In this document: positions 18,080 through 27,943 of the stretch, in pieces
Numbering within the stretch: the first letter of the stretch is position 1
Layout of the letters: every line of letters starts with the position of its first letter
NCBI RefSeq assembly: GCF_900143545.1
Contig: NZ_FREV01000003.1
Location: forward strand, 372,001-436,000
Length of the DNA stretch: 64,000 nucleotides
Direction of reading: 5' to 3'
Source: Loktanella sp. Alg231-35
GTDB lineage: Bacteria > Pseudomonadota > Alphaproteobacteria > Rhodobacterales > Rhodobacteraceae
Position numbers and translations under genes: made by a program
The notes under the pieces: generated by a model
What the model was told of the DNA's origin: nothing
What the model saw: only the letters and a program-made list of their open reading frames with translations
Database searches by the model: none

Positions 18080-18452
18080 AATCAGCATCGGAGGCCGCAC
18101 CTTTGAAGTGGCCTGTCAGCAAGGTGAAGAGCATTTCCTGCAATCGGCCGCAGGCATGCTGGACGGCGAAGCCGCCCATCTGGCGGATCAACTGGGGCGT
18201 CTGACCGAAGCGCGGATGCTGCTGATGGCGGGCTTGATGCTGGCGGACAAAACCGCAGGTCTGGAAGACAAGGTGCGCCAGCTAGAGGCGGAAGCGGGTG
18301 AAATGCGCGCAGCGGTGGAACAACTGCAAGCGCGCCCGGCACCAGAGCCGCAGCGCGTTGAAGTGCCAGTGGTGCCCGCGTCAATCACCGAAGCAATGGC
18401 CGAGATTGCAGCACAAGCCGAAGCGATAGCGGATCAGATCGAGACCCGCTAA
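18066..18452 (+). CDS. zapA: cell division protein ZapA
   Basis: Cytoplasmic FtsZ-associated protein that bundles protofilaments at mid-cell. 128 aa. The N-terminal globular head reads MPQVEISIGGRTFEVACQQG and is followed by a C-terminal coiled coil through about residue 100. The ATG at 18066 lies inside the preceding gene and has GAGGAG about 7 bases upstream, so it is preferred to the in-frame codon at 18051. Weakly conserved family; length and head motif fit. Confidence 0.85.
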   Translation: MPQVEISIGGRTFEVACQQGEEHFLQSAAGMLDGEAAHLADQLGRLTEARMLLMAGLMLADKTAGLEDKVRQLEAEAGEMRAAVEQLQARPAPEPQRVEVPVVPASITEAMAEIAAQAEAIADQIETR

Positions 18453-18461
18453 CGGCTGTCT

Positions 18462-18821
18462 TTAGGCGTTGGCTTCGCGGATTTTGTCAGCGGCGTCTTT
18501 GTCGAAGGCCACATCGTTTTCCGAAAAGAGCGTGTCCAGTTCACCTGAGAGCGTCATCTCGGTGATGATGTCGCAGCCACCGACAAATTCGCCTTTGACA
18601 TAAAGCTGCGGGATGGTCGGCCAGTCGGAATAATCCTTGATGCCCTGACGGAGTTGTTCATCGGCGAGCACGTTCACGTCGTTGAATTCGACGCCCATGA
18701 AGTTCAGCACCCCGGCCACGCGGGACGAGAACCCGCATTGCGGCATGGATTTCGTGCCCTTCATGAAAAGGACGACGTCGTTGCTGGCGACGGTTTCTTT
18801 GATTTGGTCTTGGGCTGTCAT
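18462..18821 (-). CDS. grxD: monothiol glutaredoxin, Grx4/GrxD type
   Basis: 119 aa. MPQCGFSSRV carries the CGFS active site of monothiol glutaredoxins that bind a [2Fe-2S] cluster with glutathione and deliver or sense iron-sulphur clusters. WPTIPQLYVKGEFVGGCDI supplies the glutathione-binding cis-Pro and GG motif. The bolA gene immediately upstream on the same strand is its usual partner: Grx-BolA heterodimers act in iron regulation and cluster trafficking. Confidence 0.95.
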   Translation of the reverse strand: MTAQDQIKETVASNDVVLFMKGTKSMPQCGFSSRVAGVLNFMGVEFNDVNVLADEQLRQGIKDYSDWPTIPQLYVKGEFVGGCDIITEMTLSGELDTLFSENDVAFDKDAADKIREANA

Positions 18822-18843
18822 GTTCGTTTCCTTTGTGATCGAA

Positions 18844-18888
18844 CAAAATCTTGTAAGATTTTGGGGCCAAATTTTTCAAAAAATTTGG
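18844..18888. repeat. tandem double hairpin between bolA and grxD
   Basis: Two adjacent perfect inverted repeats, CAAAATCTT-GT-AAGATTTTG (18844-18863) and CCAAATTTTT-CA-AAAAATTTGG (18867-18888), 3 bases apart, starting 3 bases after the bolA stop on the minus strand. Located inside the bolA-grxD unit, so it may be a processing or attenuation structure rather than an operon end. Confidence 0.75.
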
Positions 18889-18891
18889 GCG

Positions 18892-19128
18892 TTAATCCGG
18901 GACCTTCGTGGTCAGGGCCAATGCATGCAATTCGCCGTTGCTGCCGTCCATCTTACCTTTGAGGGCGGCATAAACTGCCCGCTGCTGTTGCACGCGGTTC
19001 TTGCCGCGAAAGCTCTCATCAATCACTTCGGCCGCGAAATGCGCGCCATCATCGCCTTGCACGTTGATCTGCGCATCAGGGAAACTGTCGCGCAGCAGTG
19101 TTTCAATCTCGTGGGCAGTGATCGGCAT
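18892..19128 (-). CDS. bolA: BolA family protein
   Basis: 78-aa BolA-fold protein, starting MPITAHEIETLLRDSFPDAQ; the conserved part HFAAEVIDESFRGKNRVQQQRAVY precedes a C-terminal segment ELHALALTTKVPD with the His that helps bind a shared [2Fe-2S] cluster with glutaredoxin. The start at 19128 is the family start; the reading to 19152 adds nothing conserved. Adjacent grxD is the predicted partner. A weak hairpin follows the convergent/adjacent purL side. Confidence 0.92.
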   Translation of the reverse strand: MPITAHEIETLLRDSFPDAQINVQGDDGAHFAAEVIDESFRGKNRVQQQRAVYAALKGKMDGSNGELHALALTTKVPD

Positions 19129-19183
19129 GGGGTGTCCTTTGATCGGTTGCACTTAAGTTAAGCATGGCGTTGCCGTCGGGCAA

Positions 19184-19215
19184 GTAGGGAGGCCACCGAC
19201 GAGTGGTTTCCCTGC
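19184..19215 (-). terminator. possible terminator after purL
   Basis: GTAGGGA-GGCCAC and GTGG-TTTCCCTGC form an imperfect hairpin 10 bases beyond the purL stop. No good U tract follows, so it may be a transcript-end stabiliser only. Confidence 0.3.
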
Positions 19216-19225
19216 AAGTTGATGG

Positions 19226-21385
19226 TTAGGCGACAGCGTTTTCAAAGGACGTGCGGAAGATCGTGCGAAGTTCGATCAATGGGGCGCTTTGGCTGCCGAA
19301 TGTCACATCTTCTCCGCCGACCTTACCCACTGTTGTCAGGGCGATGCCTGCCTGATTGGCCGCGATCATCAGTGCTTCGGCCTGATCGAAATTACACCCA
19401 ATCAGATAACGCCCCTGATCTTCGCCAAAGAGGGTCGGCGTGTCTTCGACGTCGAGCGTCACGCCTGTGTCGGCGGCCTCGGCCATCTCGAACGCGGCCA
19501 GTGCCAGACCGCCATCGGCCAGATCGGTGCAGGCCTTGATATAGGCGTGGTTGGCGCGGATGAAATCGCCGTGCGCCTTCTCTGCGGCCAAATCAACGGG
19601 GGGCGCATCACCTTCGGCGCGGTCATAAACTTCGGCCAGAAGGGCAGATTGCCCAAGATGCCCGATGGTTTCCCCGACAAGCAAAAGCATGTGTCCGTCG
19701 CGCAATTCACCTGTGATCATCTGATCCGGGTCAGCAATCAACCCCACAGCCCCAATGGTCGGGGTTGGTAGAATGCCGGTGCCATCGGTTTCATTATAAA
19801 GCGACACATTGCCCGACACGATGGGCATATCCAGCGCGCTCACCGCTTCGCCGATCCCCTGGATCGCGCCCACAAACTGCCCCATGATCTGCGGCTTTTC
19901 GGGGTTGCCAAAGTTCATGTTGTCCGTGGTCGCCAATGGCGTTGCCCCCACGGATGTGAGGTTGCGATAGGCCTCGGCCACCGCCTGTTTGCCACCCTCA
20001 ACCGGGTTCGCTTTGACATAGCGGGGGGTCACGTCGCTGGTGAAGGCCAAAGCCTTGCCAGTGCCATGCACCCGCACGATGCCTGCACCTGCACCGGGTG
20101 TGCGGGCCGTGTCGCCCATGACCTGTTGGTCGTATTGTTCATAGACCCACTGCTTGCCTGCGTAGTTCGGGCTGCTGATCAGGGCCCTTAGACCGTCAAT
20201 GGGATGGACGCCAACAACGTCTTCCAACGGCGCGGGCGCAGGGGTTGGCACCCAAGGGCGGTCGTATTCGGGGGCAGAGCCTGACAGCGTGGCAAGTGGC
20301 AGATCAGCCATAACGGTGCTGTTGTGTTCTACGATAAAGCGGTCTTCGGCGATGGTCTCGCCCACGATTGCGAAATCGAGGTCCCATTTTTCGAACACGG
20401 CGCGGGCTTCGGCCTCAAGCTCCGGCTTGAGGACCATCAGCATGCGTTCCTGAGACTCCGACAACATCATCTCATAGGCTGTCATATTCTCTTCGCGCTG
20501 CGGGACGGCGTTGAGGTTCAGCTTGACGCCCAAACCACCCTTGTCGCCCATTTCCACCGCAGAGCAGGTCAGGCCAGCGGCCCCCATATCCTGAATTGAA
20601 ATCACCGCACCTGTCGCCATCAGCTCAAGCGTTGCTTCCATCAGGCGTTTTTCGGTGAACGGATCACCGACCTGCACGGTGGGGCGCTTTTCCTCGATCG
20701 TGTCGTCAAATTCGGCAGAGGCCATGGTTGCACCGCCCACACCGTCGCGCCCGGTTTTGGCGCCGAGGTAGACAACAGGCATGCCAATGCCAGAGGCAGC
20801 AGAGTAGAAAATCTTGTCGGCATCAGCCAGACCAGCGGCGAACGCGTTCACAAGGCAATTGCCATTGTAAGCCGGATCAAAGCGCACTTCGCCACCAACC
20901 GTTGGCACGCCAAAGCAGTTACCATAGCCACCAACACCAGCAACGACGCCATTAACAAGTTGTTTGGTTTTCGGATGAGAAGGTTCGCCAAACGACAAAG
21001 AGTTCATTGCCGCAATGGGACGTGCCCCCATGGTAAAGACATCGCGCAGGATGCCACCCACGCCTGTTGCCGCACCTTGGTAAGGTTCAATGTAAGAGGG
21101 GTGGTTGTGGCTTTCCATTTTGAACACCACTGCCTGACCGTCACCGATATCGACGACGCCCGCGTTTTCTCCGGGGCCGCAAATGACCTGCGGTCCTTCA
21201 GTGGGCAGGGTGCGCAGCCATTTCTTGGAGGATTTGTAAGAGCAATGTTCGTTCCACATCGCCGAGAAAATACCCAACTCGGTAAAGCTAGGGGTACGCC
21301 CGATAATCTCGAGAATGCGCTGATACTCATCGGGCGAAAGCCCGTGTGCTGCGATCAGGTCTTCGGTGATAGTTGGTTCGGTCAT
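19226..21385 (-). CDS. purL: phosphoribosylformylglycinamidine synthase, large subunit
   Basis: ATP- and glutamine-dependent conversion of FGAR to FGAM in purine synthesis. 719 aa, i.e. the small PurL form that works with separate PurS and PurQ, which are not in this window. N-terminal [20 protein letters not shown] is the usual start, with [14 protein letters not shown] and [15 protein letters not shown] (ATP/substrate sites) following. The frame stays open to 21517, but the extra part is the terminator region of the candidate small RNA, so 21385 is preferred. Confidence 0.95.
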   Translation of the reverse strand: MTEPTITEDLIAAHGLSPDEYQRILEIIGRTPSFTELGIFSAMWNEHCSYKSSKKWLRTLPTEGPQVICGPGENAGVVDIGDGQAVVFKMESHNHPSYIEPYQGAATGVGGILRDVFTMGARPIAAMNSLSFGEPSHPKTKQLVNGVVAGVGGYGNCFGVPTVGGEVRFDPAYNGNCLVNAFAAGLADADKIFYSAASGIGMPVVYLGAKTGRDGVGGATMASAEFDDTIEEKRPTVQVGDPFTEKRLMEATLELMATGAVISIQDMGAAGLTCSAVEMGDKGGLGVKLNLNAVPQREENMTAYEMMLSESQERMLMVLKPELEAEARAVFEKWDLDFAIVGETIAEDRFIVEHNSTVMADLPLATLSGSAPEYDRPWVPTPAPAPLEDVVGVHPIDGLRALISSPNYAGKQWVYEQYDQQVMGDTARTPGAGAGIVRVHGTGKALAFTSDVTPRYVKANPVEGGKQAVAEAYRNLTSVGATPLATTDNMNFGNPEKPQIMGQFVGAIQGIGEAVSALDMPIVSGNVSLYNETDGTGILPTPTIGAVGLIADPDQMITGELRDGHMLLLVGETIGHLGQSALLAEVYDRAEGDAPPVDLAAEKAHGDFIRANHAYIKACTDLADGGLALAAFEMAEAADTGVTLDVEDTPTLFGEDQGRYLIGCNFDQAEALMIAANQAGIALTTVGKVGGEDVTFGSQSAPLIELRTIFRTSFENAVA

Positions 21386-21481
21386 GGCGGCCCCCAGAAA
21401 ACTTGACGGTGTCATAGCGGGGTGGTCCCATGGGTTAAAGCCGCAAAACGGTGCATGATGCGCGATCAATGGGCTTTGGGT

Positions 21482-21509
21482 AAAAAAAATGCCGGGCACA
21501 AGGCCCGGC
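21482..21509 (-). terminator. strong intrinsic terminator (minus strand)
   Basis: GCCGGGC-CTTGT-GCCCGGC followed by ATTTTTTTT on the minus strand: a 7-bp GC stem with an eight-U tract. It lies 142 bases after the stop of the LysR gene and upstream of purL, so it ends either the lysR transcript or a separate small RNA. Confidence 0.85.
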
Positions 21510-21572
21510 AAGTCCAACAGGGAGGTGAAGAGGATGAGCGCTAAGCATCATCGCCTTCGAAAGTTCAGATAG
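21482..21572 (-). ncRNA. candidate trans-acting small RNA with anti-Shine-Dalgarno motif
   Basis: Read on the minus strand, a GATGATGC/GC..TCATC stem-loop (about 21555-21533) is followed by an unpaired CTCTTCACCTCCCTG and then a strong terminator hairpin with eight U. This order (hairpin, CCUCC-rich single strand, terminator) is that of Hfq-dependent alphaproteobacterial small RNAs such as the CcsR and AbcR groups. A weak promoter TTGAAT-N17-TATCTG precedes it. The 5' end is a guess. It lies just downstream of an LsrB/VtlR-like LysR gene, a family known to regulate AbcR RNAs in rhizobiales. Confidence 0.5.
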
Positions 21573-21650
21573 TGTGCAACATTTCGCCATTCAAGAAAGA
21601 ATCGAAACTGAACTGTGCAAAGCCGCTATGCTCTGGTTGCATGGCTGGGG

Positions 21651-22559
21651 TCAGGACACGGCCTGGGTCTCGCGGATTTTGCGCCGATGGGCGAAAATCT
21701 CTTCTTGCACAAAGTCGCGGAAGGCGCTGATCCGTTTGGATTGGCGCAACTCTTCGGGGTATGCCAAAAACACAGGCACCTCGCCGCTTTCCAGATCAGG
21801 CAGCACGCGGACCAGATCAGGGAAATCTTCAGTCACGTAGTCCGGCAGCACGCCGATCCCGATATTGTTCAGCACCCCTTGCAGCACGCCAAAGTAGTTG
21901 TTGACCGTGAAAACATTGGGGATGTCATAGGTCATCAAGTGCTGCACAAGCGTGGCACCAGCCGCGACCTGAATGGAATTCAGGCTTTGGCATATCAATC
22001 GATGCGCCCCCAGTTCTTCGGGGGTTTGCGGTGTGCCATTCTGTTCAAGATAGGAATTCGTCGCATAAAGCCGCATCCGCACGGACATCAGCCGTTTGCG
22101 GATCAGGTCGGCCTGACTGGGTTCCTTCATACGGATCGCCACGTCGGCCTCGCGCATGGGCAGGTCCAGCACGCGCTCTTCCAGCATCAGGTCGATCTTG
22201 AGGTCGGGGTATTGCTCGTAAAGTTTAGGCAGGCGCGGAGCGAGCCAGAGCGTGCCGAAACCGGTCGTCGTTGTGATCCGCAATTCGCCAAACACCTCTT
22301 CTTCGCTATCGCGAATACGTGCTGCCGCGGCCTCTAGCCGTTTGTTCATGCTGCGCGTGGCATCAAACAGCAATTCACCCTGTTCGGTCAGGATCAAGCC
22401 ACGTGCATGGCGGTGGAACAGGGTGGTGTTGAGTGATTCTTCGAGCGCCCTGATCTGTCTGCTGACCGCAGATTGCGACAAATGCAGCGCGTCACCAGCA
22501 TGGGTGAGCGATCCGGCATCGGCAACGGCGTGAAATATTCTTAGCTTGTCCCAGTCCAT
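21651..22559 (-). CDS. LysR family regulator, LsrB/VtlR-like
   Basis: 302 aa. HTH at about residues 1-60: MDWDKLRIFHAVADAGSLTH, then LSQSAVSRQIRALEES. The effector domain has TTTTGFGTLWLAPRLPKLYE and RLYATNSYLEQNG. This opening and overall pattern match the LsrB/VtlR/CbbR-like group of alphaproteobacteria, tied to oxidative stress, envelope and AbcR small-RNA control in rhizobiales; the subgroup call is from memory. The ATG at 22559 is the family start; the frame to 22604 reaches into the divergent promoter. Divergent to the indolepyruvate oxidoreductase gene, which it could also regulate. Confidence 0.8.
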   Translation of the reverse strand: MDWDKLRIFHAVADAGSLTHAGDALHLSQSAVSRQIRALEESLNTTLFHRHARGLILTEQGELLFDATRSMNKRLEAAAARIRDSEEEVFGELRITTTTGFGTLWLAPRLPKLYEQYPDLKIDLMLEERVLDLPMREADVAIRMKEPSQADLIRKRLMSVRMRLYATNSYLEQNGTPQTPEELGAHRLICQSLNSIQVAAGATLVQHLMTYDIPNVFTVNNYFGVLQGVLNNIGIGVLPDYVTEDFPDLVRVLPDLESGEVPVFLAYPEELRQSKRISAFRDFVQEEIFAHRRKIRETQAVS

Positions 22560-22658
22560 ATCGGCCTTTGCCCAATCGTTTTCCTGCTCGAATTGGCAGA
22601 ACATTACGCGGATTACCCGTTTCGATGCAAATGGCCATGGCGATTATTTTCCACTTTG

Positions 22659-22679
22659 TAGGTCAGCAATTTTGACCTA
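22659..22679. promoter_or_regulatory. inverted repeat overlapping the likely ior promoter
   Basis: TAGGTCA-GCAATTT-TGACCTA is a perfect 7-bp inverted repeat 39-59 bases before the ior start; TATAGT at 22678-22683 could be the -10 box, so a bound protein would block RNA polymerase. Regulator unknown; the adjacent LysR is one candidate, an AsnC- or MarR-type protein another. Confidence 0.5.
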
Positions 22680-22717
22680 TAGTTGGTGCGAGAGTTTGAC
22701 ACGCAGGGAGGTGCGGA

Positions 22718-25700
22718 ATGAGCCATCAGGAAGTATCGCTGAATGACCGCTATGACTTGTCAAAATCGCAAATCCTGCTGAACGGCACCCAGGCACTGGT
22801 CCGGTTGATGCTGATGCAGCGCGCCCGCGATGAAAAGGCAGGCATGAACACCGCTGGGTATTGCACCGGCTATCGCGGATCACCGCTTGGTGCGGTTGAT
22901 ATGCAGATGACCCGCGCGCAAAAGGTGCTGGAACCTGCGCAGATTACGTTTCAACCCGGATTGAACGAAGACCTTGCCGCCACCGCCCTATGGGGCAGTC
23001 AACAGGCGGAATTGCGCGGCGAGGGCAAGCATGATGGCGTCTTTGGCCTGTGGTACGGCAAAGGCCCCGGTGTGGACCGCTCTGGCGATGTGATGCGCCA
23101 TGCCAACATGGCAGGCACCAGCCCCAGCGGCGGCGTGATCATGGCCATGGGTGATGATCATACCGGCGAAAGTTCGACCACGTTGCACCAGTCCGATTGG
23201 GCGATGATCGATGCCTATATGCCGATTGTGTCGCCCGCGGGCGTGCAGGAAATCCTTGATTATGGCCTCTACGCTTGGGAACTGTCGCGCTATGCGGGCG
23301 TCTGGGTTGGCCTGAAGACCATGAAGGACACGATTGAGGTCACATCCGTTGTCGATGGTGACCCGCATCGGACGTCTTTCGTGCGCCCTGATCTGGCATT
23401 GCCAGAGGGTGGGCTGAACATCCGTCTGGTCGACACGCCGCAATTGCAAGAAGCGCGCATGATTGACCACAAACGCTTTGCCGCCGAAGCATTCAGCCGG
23501 GCCAACAAGATGGACCATCGCAAATGGGGTAAACCGGGCGCCAAGGTCGGCTTTGTCGCGGCGGGCAAGAACTGGCTGGATTTGCAGCACGCGCTATCAT
23601 TGCTGAACATTGATGAGGCCGAGGCCGCGCGTCTGGGCATCACGACCTATAAGGTGGGGCAGGTCTGGCCGCTGGATATGGCGTCGTTCCATGAATGGGC
23701 CGAGGGGCTCGATCTGATTGTGGTGGTCGAGGAAAAGCGCAAGCTGATCGAAGTGCAGGTCAAAGAGGCCCTGTTCGATGATCGGCGCGGGCGGCGGGTT
23801 TATGGTTGGCATAAGGGTGACGAGCATTCCGAAGGTCGCCGCGAAGAGATTTTTCAGACGAAGGCCGACCTGAATCCTATTGTTATTGCAGAGAAACTTG
23901 GCAACATATTGGCCGAGGAAGGTTGCGGTTCCGACGGGATCAGCGCCGGTCTGGCACAGCTGTCAGAGGCACGCCGCGCCGACAACGCGCCAGAGATCGC
24001 AGCGCGTTTGCCTTATTTCTGTTCGGGCTGTCCGCATAATTCCTCCACCAAAGTGCCCGAAGGATCGCGCGCCTACGCAGGCATCGGCTGTCACTATATG
24101 GTGCAGTGGATGGACCGCGAAACCGTGGGCTTTACCCAAATGGGTGGCGAAGGCGCAAACTGGGTGGGTGAGGCGCCGTTTTCCACCCGCGACCATGTGT
24201 TCCAGAACCTTGGTGACGGCACTTATAACCACTCTGGCGTGCAGGCGATCCGCTTTGCCCTGATGGCGGGCACGAACATCACTTACAAAATCCTCTATAA
24301 TGATGCCGTCGCCATGACTGGCGGTCAGGGCAATGATGGAGACCTGAAAGCGGACCAGATTTGCCGCGAATTGCAGGCCATGGGCGTGCGCAACATCGCC
24401 TTGGTCTATGACGAAAAGGAAGATGTTGATCTGGGGCTGTTCCCAAAAGGACTCGACCTGAACGAACGGGCAGAGATGCCCGCTGTGCAGGATAAATTCA
24501 GCAAATACAAAGGTGTATCAGCCATTGTGTATGTACAAACCTGTGCTGCTGAAAAACGCCGTCGCCGCAAACGTGGCCAGTTCCCGGACCCCGACAAGCG
24601 CGTCTTTATCAACACCGACGTCTGCGAAGGCTGCGGTGATTGCGGAGTGCAATCCAACTGCGTTTCTATTGTCCCGGTCGAAACCGAACTGGGACGCAAA
24701 CGGGCGATTGATCAATCCTCTTGCAACAAGGATTTTTCCTGCGTGAACGGGTTCTGCCCGTCCTTTGTCACCGTTGAAGGCGCGCAAATCCGCAAAGAGG
24801 CCACCGCAGAGATCGACCTGCCAGACCTGCCTGACCCAGAGCTGCCCAGCATTACTGGCACGCATAATGTGGTGATTACTGGCGTTGGGGGCACGGGCGT
24901 TGTGACCATCGGGGCCGTCATGGCGATGGCCGCCCATATGGATGGCAAAGGTGCAGGCATGATGGAGATGGCCGGCCTTGCCCAAAAGGGCGGCGCTGTC
25001 CACATTCACTGCCGCATTGCAAATGCGCCCGAAGACATCAACGCGATCCGCGTGGCAACCGGGGAATGTGACGCGCTGATCGGGGGCGATCTGGTCGTCT
25101 CGGCGGGTTCGAAAACCTTGGGCCTCATGAAGACAGGTCGCACCAAAGGTGTGGTCAACAGTCACGAGATTATCACCGGCGATTTTACCCGCGACACTGA
25201 ATTCAAACTGCCTGCCGATCAGTTGCAGCTATCGCTAGAGGCTCGGCTGGCAGAGGGGCTGGCGATGTTTGATGCTTCTGATCTGGCCAAGGCGCTGCTT
25301 GGCGACAGCATCTATTCCAACATGATGGTTTTTGGCGCTGTCTGGCAAATGGGCGCTATTCCAATAAGTTACGAGGCGATCCTTGGCGCGATAGAATTGA
25401 ACGGAGCGGCGATCAACCGCAACATTCGCGCCTTTGAGCTGGGGCGTTGGGCCTATCTGCATCCGCAGGACGCAGCCAAGTTGCTGACGCCTAATGTGGC
25501 GGCGATGCCCAAGACGCTGGACGAAAGAATTGCGTTCCGCGCGGACAGGTTGGTGACCTATCAGGGCAGGCGTCTAGCCAAGCGGTACCACCGTTTTGTA
25601 GAGCAGTTTCAGGACGCGCCGTTACAAGAGGCCGTGGCCGACGGTTATCACAAGCTGTTGTCCTATAAGGACGAATATGAAGTTGCGCGGCTGCTGTCGG

Positions 25701-26134
25701 ACACAAAAGACAAAGCCGCCGCAGAATTTGATGGCGACCTCAAGCTGACCTATCATTTGGCCCCGCCAATGGTGTCCAAGACCGGCGCAAATGGGCGCCC
25801 CGTCAAAAAGGAATACGGCGCGCGCATGGCATGGGCCTTTCCCAAACTGGCCAAGCTGAAATTCCTGCGCGGCACGCCCTTTGACCCATTTGGACGCACA
25901 GCCGAACGCAAGATGGAGCGCGCCTTGATCAAGGAATACGAGGCCGACCTGCGCGAAGTGCTGCAAATATTACGCCCCGATACGCGCGATGCAGCGATTG
26001 CGCTGGCACGTCTCCCCATGGACATTCGCGGCTTTGGTCCGGTGAAAGAGGCGAATGCGCGCAAAGCGGCAAAACGGCGCGAGGAACTGCTGGCGGTGCT
26101 GCGCGCGCAGCCGATGCAACAGGCGGCAGAATAG
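22718..26134 (+). CDS. indolepyruvate ferredoxin oxidoreductase, single-chain fused form
   Basis: Oxidatively decarboxylates aryl-pyruvates (from Phe, Tyr, Trp transamination) to aryl-acetyl-CoA, passing electrons to ferredoxin. 1138 aa in one chain: N-terminal pyrimidine-type part (YCTGYRGSPLGAVDMQM), a ThDP-binding part (residues about 440-620, with TGGQGNDGDLKADQICREL), a Cys cluster CEGCGDCGVQSNC..CVNGFC binding an iron-sulphur centre near residue 640, then a gamma-type domain (VVITGVGGTGVVTIGAV) and a DUF6537-like C-terminal region. Archaeal enzymes split these parts into IorA and IorB. GGGAGG precedes the ATG by about 7 bases. Confidence 0.93.
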   Translation: MSHQEVSLNDRYDLSKSQILLNGTQALVRLMLMQRARDEKAGMNTAGYCTGYRGSPLGAVDMQMTRAQKVLEPAQITFQPGLNEDLAATALWGSQQAELRGEGKHDGVFGLWYGKGPGVDRSGDVMRHANMAGTSPSGGVIMAMGDDHTGESSTTLHQSDWAMIDAYMPIVSPAGVQEILDYGLYAWELSRYAGVWVGLKTMKDTIEVTSVVDGDPHRTSFVRPDLALPEGGLNIRLVDTPQLQEARMIDHKRFAAEAFSRANKMDHRKWGKPGAKVGFVAAGKNWLDLQHALSLLNIDEAEAARLGITTYKVGQVWPLDMASFHEWAEGLDLIVVVEEKRKLIEVQVKEALFDDRRGRRVYGWHKGDEHSEGRREEIFQTKADLNPIVIAEKLGNILAEEGCGSDGISAGLAQLSEARRADNAPEIAARLPYFCSGCPHNSSTKVPEGSRAYAGIGCHYMVQWMDRETVGFTQMGGEGANWVGEAPFSTRDHVFQNLGDGTYNHSGVQAIRFALMAGTNITYKILYNDAVAMTGGQGNDGDLKADQICRELQAMGVRNIALVYDEKEDVDLGLFPKGLDLNERAEMPAVQDKFSKYKGVSAIVYVQTCAAEKRRRRKRGQFPDPDKRVFINTDVCEGCGDCGVQSNCVSIVPVETELGRKRAIDQSSCNKDFSCVNGFCPSFVTVEGAQIRKEATAEIDLPDLPDPELPSITGTHNVVITGVGGTGVVTIGAVMAMAAHMDGKGAGMMEMAGLAQKGGAVHIHCRIANAPEDINAIRVATGECDALIGGDLVVSAGSKTLGLMKTGRTKGVVNSHEIITGDFTRDTEFKLPADQLQLSLEARLAEGLAMFDASDLAKALLGDSIYSNMMVFGAVWQMGAIPISYEAILGAIELNGAAINRNIRAFELGRWAYLHPQDAAKLLTPNVAAMPKTLDERIAFRADRLVTYQGRRLAKRYHRFVEQFQDAPLQEAVADGYHKLLSYKDEYEVARLLSDTKDKAAAEFDGDLKLTYHLAPPMVSKTGANGRPVKKEYGARMAWAFPKLAKLKFLRGTPFDPFGRTAERKMERALIKEYEADLREVLQILRPDTRDAAIALARLPMDIRGFGPVKEANARKAAKRREELLAVLRAQPMQQAAE

Positions 26135-26184
26135 GCATCTAACGTCATGACACTGTCGCAGTTTTGTGGCACCCAGCGCGTGTA

Positions 26185-27117
26185 ATGAAGAAACGCAGAC
26201 GCAAGACCATGGCCACCGACAGGCAAGTGGCCCGCGATATCACTTACGCCTCCTCGGCCAAGGGGCGCAGTGGGCGGGCCGTGATCCGTGTGATGGAAAA
26301 CGCGACCGGGCGTTTGCGGCTGATCCGCAGGGCCAAAGGCTATGACGTGGATGTCGCCGCCGGGCAGGATTTCTGGACCGTGATGACGGATCGCTACAAC
26401 GTCGATCTGAACGTTGTCAGCGGCACCCTTGAAAACATCCCGCGCAGTGGTCCTCTGATTGTTGTCTCAAACCATCCCTACGGCATTCTGGACGGGCTGA
26501 TGATGGGTCGCATCCTGTCCGAACGCAGGTCCGGTGACTTTCGTGTGCTGGCACACCGCATCTTTCGCCACGCCCCCGATCTGGAGCAAGTTATTCTGCC
26601 GATCTCATTTGATGAAACCAAAGAAGCGGCCAAGCTGAACCTGGAAACCCGCAAGGCGGCTGTTGATTACCTGCAACAAGGTGGCGCGATTGGCATTTTC
26701 CCCGGCGGCACGGTGTCCACTTCAGCGACGCCTTTTTCGGAACCGATGGACCCCAACTGGCGGACTTTCACGGCCAAGATGATTGCCAAATCGGGCGCAA
26801 CCGTTGTTCCCGTATATTTCGAAGGCCGCAACAGCCGTTTGTTCCAACTGGCCAGCCATCTGCACAGCACCTTGCGCACCGGTATGTTCGTTCGCGAGTT
26901 CAAAACCAAGATCAATAAACCCGTGCGGATCGTGGTCGGTGAACCGATCCCAACGGCGGTTTTGGGCGTCTACAAAAAAGACCCCAAAGCGTGCATGGAT
27001 TTCCTGCGCAAAGCCACGTATGAGTTGAGCCCAAGCCCGCTTGACGCAAGTCACATCGGGCATGAATTCGAAGAGAAATACAAGGCGCGGCGCAATGGCG
27101 GTAGGCATATTCGATAG
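26185..27117 (+). CDS. lysophospholipid acyltransferase family protein
   Basis: About 310 aa. [16 protein letters not shown] is a PlsC-type acyltransferase motif (H-x4-D, with Pro-Tyr-Gly as in hemolysin-like/OlsB-associated acyltransferases), and [12 protein letters not shown] corresponds to the second conserved block. No long transmembrane segment is evident, so peripheral membrane binding is likely. Starts at 26164, 26185 and 26209 are all in frame; none has a clear ribosome site and 26185 is a compromise. Its end overlaps murI by 23 bases. A role in phospholipid or ornithine-lipid synthesis is inference. Confidence 0.75.
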   Translation: MKKRRRKTMATDRQVARDITYASSAKGRSGRAVIRVMENATGRLRLIRRAKGYDVDVAAGQDFWTVMTDRYNVDLNVVSGTLENIPRSGPLIVVSNHPYGILDGLMMGRILSERRSGDFRVLAHRIFRHAPDLEQVILPISFDETKEAAKLNLETRKAAVDYLQQGGAIGIFPGGTVSTSATPFSEPMDPNWRTFTAKMIAKSGATVVPVYFEGRNSRLFQLASHLHSTLRTGMFVREFKTKINKPVRIVVGEPIPTAVLGVYKKDPKACMDFLRKATYELSPSPLDASHIGHEFEEKYKARRNGGRHIR

Positions 27118-27907
27118 CGGGCTAGGCGGGTTGACGGTGCTGGACGCCGTGGCGAAACGCTTGCCCGATCTGCCACTGGTCTACATGGGCGACAGCGCCC
27201 ACGCACCTTATGGTGTGCGCACCCCCGATGATATTTACAATCTGACAACTGCCGCCACACAGCGCCTGTTTGATGCGGGCTGCGATCTGGTGATCCTTGC
27301 GTGCAACACGGCCTCTGCGGCGGCTTTGCGGCGCATGCAGGAGGGTTGGATTCCAACCGATAAACGCGTGCTGGGTGTCTTTGTGCCGTTGATTGAGGCG
27401 CTGACCGAACGGCAATGGGGCGACAATTCGCCCCCGCGCGAGGTGAACATCAAACATGTGGCCCTGTTTGCGACCCCAGCCACGGTGTCCAGCCGTGCCT
27501 TCCAGCGTGAATTGGCCTTTCGCGCCATTGGTGTCGATGTCGAAGCACAGGCCTGCGGCGGTGTTGTTGATGCCATCGAAGACGGTGACATGATCCTAGC
27601 CGAGGCTCTGGTGCGCAGCCATGTTGATGCGCTCAAGCGCAAGATGCCGGACCCGGATGCCGCCGTTCTGGGGTGCACCCATTACCCGCTGATGGCAGAT
27701 GCGTTTCAGGCGGCCCTTGGCGAAGATGTGAAAGTGTTTTCGCAGGCTGATCTGGTGGCCGAAAGCCTTGCTGACTATCTGCAGCGCCGTCCCGAGATGG
27801 TGGGGCCCGGCACGGACTCTGGTTTTCTGACGACCGGTGACCCTGATCAGGTGTCGTCGCGCGCGACGCAATTCTTGCGACGACAGATCACCTTTGACGC
27901 TGCATAA
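27095..27907 (+). CDS. murI: glutamate racemase
   Basis: Makes D-glutamate for peptidoglycan. 270 aa, normal. [16 protein letters not shown] holds the first catalytic region (Asp-Ser), [12 protein letters not shown] has the first catalytic Cys and VLGCTHYPL the second Cys with His. The true start at 27095 lies within the end of the acyltransferase gene; the longer frame from 27041 would only add residues from that overlap. Followed 36 bases later by argC on the same strand. Confidence 0.96.
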   Translation: MAVGIFDSGLGGLTVLDAVAKRLPDLPLVYMGDSAHAPYGVRTPDDIYNLTTAATQRLFDAGCDLVILACNTASAAALRRMQEGWIPTDKRVLGVFVPLIEALTERQWGDNSPPREVNIKHVALFATPATVSSRAFQRELAFRAIGVDVEAQACGGVVDAIEDGDMILAEALVRSHVDALKRKMPDPDAAVLGCTHYPLMADAFQAALGEDVKVFSQADLVAESLADYLQRRPEMVGPGTDSGFLTTGDPDQVSSRATQFLRRQITFDAA

Positions 27908-27943
27908 ACCCATTCCAAGATATTCATCCCAAGGGATAAAGAC

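Noticed and set aside
18453..18461. 6S RNA gene beside zapA
   Set aside because: In gammaproteobacteria ssrS follows zapA, but only 9 bases separate zapA from grxD here.
21534..21572. 12-codon minicistron [12 protein letters not shown] on the plus strand with a strong GGGAGGTGAAGAGG ribosome site
   Set aside because: The apparent ribosome site is the complement of the anti-Shine-Dalgarno stretch of the candidate small RNA, which together with the minus-strand terminator explains the sequence better. Not fully excluded.
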